Origin: Candidatus Iainarchaeum sp.
Lineage (GTDB): Archaea; Iainarchaeota; Iainarchaeia; Iainarchaeales; DTGL01
Reading direction: 5' to 3'
DNA: 27,931 bases
Assembly (NCBI GenBank): GCA_017608995.1
Contig: JAFCEU010000003.1
Span: forward strand, 1 to 27,931
Shown piece by piece: positions 23,377 to 27,931 of this stretch. Numbering within the stretch: the first letter of the stretch is position 1; each line of letters begins with the position of its first letter. Both the position numbers and the translations under genes were made by a program. The notes beneath the pieces are model-generated. The model had not been told where the DNA came from and searched no databases. It saw only the letters and a list, made by a program, of their open reading frames with translations.

Positions 23377-23386
23377 AGGGATTTTT

Positions 23387-24559
23387 ATGCAGCTCACAAA
23401 AGAAGAGCGCGCTATGTTAAAGGGAAAGCATGGAAAAGCAGCGAAGAAAGCAATGCAAATACTCTTAGCTTTAGCAAATATATACAATGCAAAAAGATTA
23501 ATTCCGGTTAAAAGCGTACAAATTGCTGGTGTAAGCTATCATAATTTGGGCGATGCGGGCCTAGAGCTTCTTGAGGATTTAGCAAAAGATGCTCGCGTAA
23601 GAGTTTTAACAACGTTAAACCCAGCAGGCATGGACCTAGAAAACTGGAAAGCCCTAGGTATAAGTAAGAGCTTTGCTGAGAAACAGAAAAGGGTTATTGA
23701 AGCGTTTAGAAAGATGGGAGTTACAATAACATGCACCTGTACTCCTTACCTTATCGGCAATTTACCGCTTTTTAATGAGCATATCGCATGGAGTGAAAGT
23801 AGCGCAGTTTGCTTCGCTAACTCTATGCTTGGTGCAAGAACTAATCGCGAAAGCGGCTTTTCGAGCTTAGCGAGTGCATTGACAGGCAAAACTCCTGAAT
23901 ATGGACTGCATTTGGATAAAAACAGGCAAGCAAAAGTGATTGTGGAAGTTAAGGCAAAACTGGAAAGCGTTGCAGATTTCGGTGCTTTAGGCAAAGCGAT
24001 AGGCGATAAGATAGGCAACACAATCCCTCTAATAAAAGGCGTGCGCGAAGCAGATTTAGAGCAACTAAAAAGCCTATGCGCTTCTATTGCAACTTTCGGT
24101 GGCACAGCGTTGTTCCATATGGAAGGAATAACTCCTAATAAAACAAAGGTTCCAAGAAAAAAAGTATACATAACAAAGAGGGACATTGAGAAAGCAAAGA
24201 AAGAGTTGAGTGATAGAACAGAAATAGATTTTATTGCAATAGGCTGCCCACATGCCTCGCTTAGAGAGCTTGCAGATATTGCAAGGGTGCTTAAAGGCAA
24301 GAAGGTAAGAAAAGAGTTCTGGATTGCATGTGCAAGGCCCATTAAAAAAGTTGCAGACCTGATGGGCTACACAGAAATAATTGAAAAAGCCGGTGCAAAG
24401 TTTGCTTGTGATACCTGCATGGCGGTAGCGCCTCTAAAAGGTCGCTTTACGGGAATGATGACAAACTCAGCCAAAGCCTGCTTTTATGGTCGCGGCTCGA
24501 ACGCATTTAAGGTAAAAATTGCTACGCTGGAAGAATGTGTTAGGGAGGCATTGAAATGA
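23387..24559 (+). CDS. Phosphomevalonate dehydratase large subunit (aconitase X)
   Basis: Dehydrates mevalonate 5-phosphate to trans-anhydromevalonate 5-phosphate with an iron-sulphur cluster. The 390-residue protein is an aconitase X (DUF521) large subunit: KEERAMLKGKHGKAAKKAMQ at the N terminus, candidate cluster or active-site cysteines at Cys116/118 (TCTCTPYL), Cys142 (AVCFANSMLGARTNRESG), Cys287 (GCPHAS) and Cys341/344 (CDTCMAVAPL), and KACFYGRGSN at the end. Its stop overlaps the small subunit start as ATGA, consistent with a stoichiometric two-subunit enzyme. Confidence 0.95.
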   Translation: MQLTKEERAMLKGKHGKAAKKAMQILLALANIYNAKRLIPVKSVQIAGVSYHNLGDAGLELLEDLAKDARVRVLTTLNPAGMDLENWKALGISKSFAEKQKRVIEAFRKMGVTITCTCTPYLIGNLPLFNEHIAWSESSAVCFANSMLGARTNRESGFSSLASALTGKTPEYGLHLDKNRQAKVIVEVKAKLESVADFGALGKAIGDKIGNTIPLIKGVREADLEQLKSLCASIATFGGTALFHMEGITPNKTKVPRKKVYITKRDIEKAKKELSDRTEIDFIAIGCPHASLRELADIARVLKGKKVRKEFWIACARPIKKVADLMGYTEIIEKAGAKFACDTCMAVAPLKGRFTGMMTNSAKACFYGRGSNAFKVKIATLEECVREALK

Positions 24560-24942
24560 TTTTACGTGGCAGAAAGATTTTTTCTGGCAAGGTAAGCGGC
24601 ATGGCATTGGTAAGCAAGAAACCAATTTCATTTTATGGCGGCGTGGATCCTAAAACAGGCATTGTTGGTGAAAAAGGGCATCCCTTGGAAGGTAAGTGCA
24701 TAGCTGGGAAGATCCTCATATTTCCAAGCGGTAAGGGTTCAACAGTGGGCAGCTATACAATATACCGCCTGAAGAAAAACGGAAAAGCACCGCGAGCGAT
24801 GGTACTCAAAGAATGCGAAGCAATAGTTGCTGTTGGTGCGATACTTGCCGAGATTCCATGTATTGATAAAATAAAAATAGAAAAAATAAAAGATGGTTCA
24901 ACTATAGAGGTTAATGCTGATAAAGCAGAGGTAAGAATATGA
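24556..24942 (+). CDS. Phosphomevalonate dehydratase small subunit (DUF126)
   Basis: This 128-residue swivelling domain of aconitase X reads FYGGVDPKTGIVGEKGHPLEGK, then ILIFPSGKGSTVGSY and AVGAILAEIPCID, the usual DUF126 signatures; the Ser of GKGST is the expected substrate-binding Ser. It partners the preceding large subunit to form the dehydratase. ATGA overlaps on both sides (with the large subunit and with isopentenyl phosphate kinase) point to coupled translation. Confidence 0.95.
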   Translation: MILRGRKIFSGKVSGMALVSKKPISFYGGVDPKTGIVGEKGHPLEGKCIAGKILIFPSGKGSTVGSYTIYRLKKNGKAPRAMVLKECEAIVAVGAILAEIPCIDKIKIEKIKDGSTIEVNADKAEVRI

Positions 24943-25727
24943 AAGAGCTTGTTTTGGTTAAACTTGGCGGTTCATTAATAACCGATAAAACAAAAAGAGA
25001 ATGCTTGCGCAAAAGAACGCTTGCAAGGCTTGCTCGCGAACTGAAAGATGCTGGCAAAAAAGTAAAGCTAATTGTTGGCCATGGCGGCGGTAGCTTTCCC
25101 CACTTTCCAGCAAAGAAGTACAGAGTAAATGAAGGAATCATCGCTGAAGATAGTATAAAGGGTTTTTGCCTTACACATGACTCAGCAGCTCGCTTGAACA
25201 GACTCATTGTGAAAGCATTCCTTAGAGCAGGCATTAATGCTGCTAGCCTACAGCCGAGCGCTTGCATGCTCTGCAAAGACGGCAAGATCGTTAAATCATT
25301 TTTGGAACCGATAAAGGAAATGCTAAAGAATGATATTATGCCAGTGCCTTATGGTGATGCTGCTTTAGATCTAAAAAAAGGCATTACTATAATTTCAACA
25401 GAGCAGGTGCTTGCTGAACTTGCATTGAAGCTAAAAGCAAAACGCATTGTTGTTGCAGGTATTGTTCCGGGCGTTTTTACCGCAGATCCTTTCAAAGATA
25501 AAAACGCTGAGCTAATACCTCGCATAACAAGAGAAAACTTTAGCGAAATAAGAAAGATGCTTTCAGGTTCGCATGGCGTGGATGTCACAGGCGGAATGCT
25601 TTCTAAAGTTGAAGAAATGCTAACATTGGCTGATAAAGGAGTAAAATCACAAATAGTTGGTGCTGAGAAGCCAGGTGTTCTAAAAAAAGCGTTGCTCGGC
25701 AAGAATGTTGGGACGATAATAGAGTGA
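24939..25727 (+). CDS. Isopentenyl phosphate kinase
   Basis: Phosphorylates isopentenyl phosphate to IPP, the last kinase step of the archaeal mevalonate route. The 262-residue amino-acid-kinase fold protein has LVKLGGSLITDK at the N terminus, GHGGGSFPHFPAKKY (47-61) with His55 at the position of the catalytic substrate-binding His, VPYGDAALD, GIVPGVFTADP and GVDVTGGMLSKVEEM near the end. It differs from acetylglutamate kinase in the HGGGSF-x-H motif. The stop is followed within four bases by the ATG of the HAD gene. Confidence 0.95.
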   Translation: MKELVLVKLGGSLITDKTKRECLRKRTLARLARELKDAGKKVKLIVGHGGGSFPHFPAKKYRVNEGIIAEDSIKGFCLTHDSAARLNRLIVKAFLRAGINAASLQPSACMLCKDGKIVKSFLEPIKEMLKNDIMPVPYGDAALDLKKGITIISTEQVLAELALKLKAKRIVVAGIVPGVFTADPFKDKNAELIPRITRENFSEIRKMLSGSHGVDVTGGMLSKVEEMLTLADKGVKSQIVGAEKPGVLKKALLGKNVGTIIE

Positions 25728-25731
25728 TAGC

Positions 25732-26484
25732 ATGCTAGTTGTGTTTGATTTCGATGGTGTTTTAGCAGACCCTGTGTTTAGCATCGCAACAGTAGCTCAT
25801 AAAGCCTATTGCAAGCTTTACCATAAGATTCCACTTGAGTTTGTTGTAAAAGCGATAAGAGATGCTAAGCATGTTTTACGAGCAGGCCCGGATATAATGC
25901 CTGCTGTTTTATTAGCTGTGGAAGGAAAAAACCTAAAGCGCCTAACCAGAGAAGAACTGCTTGAATTTGAGAGAAGCTTAGGAAAGAAATTAAGCGAGCT
26001 TGAGCAAGCCTACTACAAAGCAAAGTTTCCACTCCGCAAAGATAAGCAGCATTGGGCCTCGCTTTTCAAGCCGCACAAAACAGCTTTAATGCAGTTTAAG
26101 AAAGTGATGAAAAAATATAAAGTGCTCATTGCAACAACTAGGCATCGCGAGGACATTTTGCTATGCTTCGATAATTGGGGTATGCAGTTTGATGAAAACA
26201 ACATAGTTGATTTGCGTATCTCTAAGGATAAGCAGGAACAGTTTAGATATATAAGGAAAAAGATGAAGGTCCCTTTCAAAAGAATGATTTTTATTGAAGA
26301 TACTTTATGGAATGCCCGCGCTGTTAAGAAGCTTAACGTGCACGTTTTACTTTCCACATGGGGGCTCTCAAATAAACAGCAACATAAACAAGCAGAAAAG
26401 CTTGGTATAAAACCCATAAAAAGACAGCGCGACATATGCAAAGAAATTGAAAAAATAGAACATTCGCTGGGAAACAATCAATGA
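25732..26484 (+). CDS. HAD-superfamily hydrolase, substrate unknown
   Basis: This 250-residue protein has HAD motif I VFDFDGVLADP (Asp6, Asp8), motif II Thr in IATTRHRED, a Lys-containing segment before MIFIEDTLWNARAVK, and the acidic motif IV in that same segment. It is probably a phosphatase or related phosphotransferase; the helical insert (about 20-110) would form the cap. It begins 4 bases after isopentenyl phosphate kinase with GTGA upstream, so it is cotranscribed with the mevalonate genes. A role on a pathway phosphate ester (for example releasing isopentenol or recycling a side product) is only inferred from position. Confidence 0.8.
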   Translation: MLVVFDFDGVLADPVFSIATVAHKAYCKLYHKIPLEFVVKAIRDAKHVLRAGPDIMPAVLLAVEGKNLKRLTREELLEFERSLGKKLSELEQAYYKAKFPLRKDKQHWASLFKPHKTALMQFKKVMKKYKVLIATTRHREDILLCFDNWGMQFDENNIVDLRISKDKQEQFRYIRKKMKVPFKRMIFIEDTLWNARAVKKLNVHVLLSTWGLSNKQQHKQAEKLGIKPIKRQRDICKEIEKIEHSLGNNQ

Positions 26485-26506
26485 GAATCTATTAATTATC
26501 AGAGGG

Positions 26507-26512
26507 TTTTTT
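26507..26512 (+). terminator. T-run after the mevalonate operon
   Basis: Six consecutive T follow the HAD stop by 22 bases (GGGTTTTTTGG) and lie before the next TATA-like box. Archaeal termination commonly uses such T-runs. A weak site only. Confidence 0.3.
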
Positions 26513-26551
26513 GGCGAAAATTTAATAAATGAGCATTGCGTATGTTTTAAT

Positions 26552-27001
26552 GTGGCGGGCATGGAAGGTGCAGAAAAAGAATTCACAGCAGCGTATGGAA
26601 AATTGCTTCTGTACTCCTTTTTAATGGTATTTATAATTATAGGCGTTGTATTCTTCGGTTTTGGCATTCTTGGAAGGCTTTTTGGAGCAGCATCTTTCTA
26701 CCTAATCCCAATTTTGGTTGTAGCAATAGTATTAGGATTTTATTATTTCTTATTTGTGAAATCCGGAATATATACTAAAATGTTCAAATCCTCAGTAAAG
26801 ATGTTCCAAGATACAACGTTTGAAGGTCAGAATAAATATTATAAAGAGTACCTAAAGGGCCAATTGAGAGAAGAATTAAGGGAGGAATTAAAGCGCGAAA
26901 TGTTGGAAGAGATGAAAAAGAAAGAACTTCGCGAAGAGCCAAAGGAAGAGTCAGGAAGAGAAGTTCCCCAAGAAGCAGGGCAGCAAGGACAGAGCAATTA
27001 G
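26552..27001 (+). CDS. Small membrane protein with two transmembrane helices and an acidic/basic coil tail
   Basis: Numbered from the GTG at 26552, this 149-residue protein has hydrophobic spans at about 18-41 and 47-69, then a cytoplasmic-looking helical segment, and a charged tail with repeated LREEL/LREEP units (105-130) and a Gln/Glu-rich end. No known family is recognised. A TATA-like TTTAATAAAT (about 26520-26529) about 25-30 nt upstream suggests a separate leaderless start, either at the GTG or at ATG 26561. Its position between the HAD gene and IPP isomerase may be incidental. The tail could mediate oligomerisation. Confidence 0.72.
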   Translation: MAGMEGAEKEFTAAYGKLLLYSFLMVFIIIGVVFFGFGILGRLFGAASFYLIPILVVAIVLGFYYFLFVKSGIYTKMFKSSVKMFQDTTFEGQNKYYKEYLKGQLREELREELKREMLEEMKKKELREEPKEESGREVPQEAGQQGQSN

Positions 27002-27032
27002 GATTTTAATAACATTTTAATACGGTTTTTTT

Positions 27033-27931
27033 ATGACACTCGAGGATAGAAAGCTCGACCATCTGAAAATCGCTTTAAATAAAGATGTTCAATTCCGCGA
27101 GAAGACCACCTGGCTTGAGAAGGTTTTGCTTGAGTATCGCTGCTTGCCTGATATAGACTTAAGCGATATTTGCTTGGAAACAGAATTCTTAGGGAGAAAA
27201 CTGAAAGCACCAATTGTAGTTAGTGGAATGGTTGGCGGCATAGCTGAAGCAAAGAAGATAAATAAGGATATTGCAAAGGCTTGTCAGAGCTTAGGTATAG
27301 GTTTTGGTGTTGGCTCGCAGCGTGCGATGCTTGAGGACCCGAAGCTTACAGAGACCTATTATGTTAGGGATGTTGCTCCAAGCATTTTTTTGGCTGGCAA
27401 TATCGGGGTTACGCAGCTAAAGGATTATTCAACAGAACAGATGGAGCAGGCTTTAGATTCTATTGGCGCGGATGCTTTAGCAATACATTTGAATGCCGCT
27501 CAGGAAGCGGTTCAACTAGAAGGCACGCCTAATTTCAAGGGCTGCTTAAAGGAGATAGCTCGCGTAGCCAAGGAGCTAAGCAAGCCGGTGTATGTTAAGG
27601 AGGTCGGCCACGGAATAAGCGTTTCTGTAGCAAAGGAACTTGCAAAAACCAATATTAAAGCGATAGATGTTCAAGGCGCAGGCGGCACTAGCTGGGTTGC
27701 GATAGAAGCATTGCGTTCTAAAAATGGATTTGGAAGAACATTCTGGGATTTCGGCATTCCCACTGCAAGCAGCATTGCTGAATGCAGAAAAGCATTCAAA
27801 GGCCCAATAATTGCTAGCGGAGGCATTCGCTCAGGCTTGGATGCTGTTAGAGCCTTTGTTCTCGGTGCAGATTTAATTGGCATCGCTCTGCCAGTGCTCA
27901 AAGCACAGCAAAAAACAGGCTCAAAAGGCGT
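27033..27931 (+). CDS. fni: Type 2 isopentenyl-diphosphate isomerase, partial (3' end outside window)
   Basis: Interconverts IPP and DMAPP with reduced FMN, supplying the allylic starter for prenyl synthases. The frame is open from ATG 27033 to the window end (299 codons of about 350). Motifs include RKLDHL at 6-11, APIVVSGMVGG (59-69), GVGSQRAML (92-100), HLNAAQE at 152-158 (His152, Asn154, Gln157, Glu158; substrate and metal site), VKEVGHG with Lys189, DVQGAGGTSW (212-221) and IASGGIRSG (260-268) for FMN phosphate binding. A seven-T run lies immediately before the ATG. It completes the route encoded upstream. Confidence 0.95.
   Translation, partial: MTLEDRKLDHLKIALNKDVQFREKTTWLEKVLLEYRCLPDIDLSDICLETEFLGRKLKAPIVVSGMVGGIAEAKKINKDIAKACQSLGIGFGVGSQRAMLEDPKLTETYYVRDVAPSIFLAGNIGVTQLKDYSTEQMEQALDSIGADALAIHLNAAQEAVQLEGTPNFKGCLKEIARVAKELSKPVYVKEVGHGISVSVAKELAKTNIKAIDVQGAGGTSWVAIEALRSKNGFGRTFWDFGIPTASSIAECRKAFKGPIIASGGIRSGLDAVRAFVLGADLIGIALPVLKAQQKTGSKG

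Noticed and set aside
23746..24342. 198-residue minus-strand frame inside the aconitase X large subunit
   Set aside because: The plus-strand gene has all family motifs and operon overlaps; the reverse frame has no recognisable domain.

Overview
This is AT-rich archaeal chromosome with tightly packed genes. Archaeal markers are the complete archaeal-type (modified) mevalonate route, an archaeal Pus10 pseudouridine synthase, archaemetzincin, an archaeal RecJ/GAN-like DHH nuclease, a long-type isoprenyl diphosphate synthase, TATA-like boxes 20-30 nt before start codons (leaderless style), and GGTGA Shine-Dalgarno motifs before many internal operon genes. Bacterial-looking CoaD and CoaE, a class II HMG-CoA reductase, and many coiled-coil proteins of unknown function suggest a small-genome or DPANN-like archaeon that has acquired bacterial genes. 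The lineage is inferred and was not tested. I see no tRNA, rRNA, CRISPR array, insertion sequence or replication origin.

Left part (1-7.7 kb, mostly minus strand): a galT gene cut by the window edge, with an inverted repeat around its promoter; a nudix/DUF72/archaemetzincin operon; a transglutaminase-like protein whose catalytic Cys position is Asp; a divergent coiled-coil protein with a very Lys/Arg-rich tail; a coaE-coaD pair; and a large coiled-coil protein whose 3' end folds into a possible three-way-junction RNA containing the stop codon.

Middle (7.4-16.6 kb): a small HTH protein and RecJ-like nuclease, then an isoprenyl diphosphate synthase (all plus strand). On the minus strand follow pus10, pyruvate phosphate dikinase, a MinD-like ATPase, a possible 44-residue Cys/Lys-rich protein, and a tandem ThyX-like protein whose signature is split between its halves.

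Right part (16.7 kb to the end, plus strand): an almost gap-free operon encoding HMG-CoA reductase, HMG-CoA synthase, thiolase, DUF35 partner, mevalonate kinase, UbiX, a UbiD-type decarboxylase, both phosphomevalonate dehydratase subunits, isopentenyl phosphate kinase and a HAD hydrolase. A small membrane protein and type 2 IPP isomerase (cut by the window end) follow. Together these take acetyl-CoA to IPP and DMAPP by the trans-anhydromevalonate phosphate route. The prenyl diphosphate synthase about 6.4 kb upstream could use the products for archaeal membrane lipids. The most unusual member is the mevalonate kinase, which has lost its N-terminal strand and has Glu where the catalytic Asp is expected.
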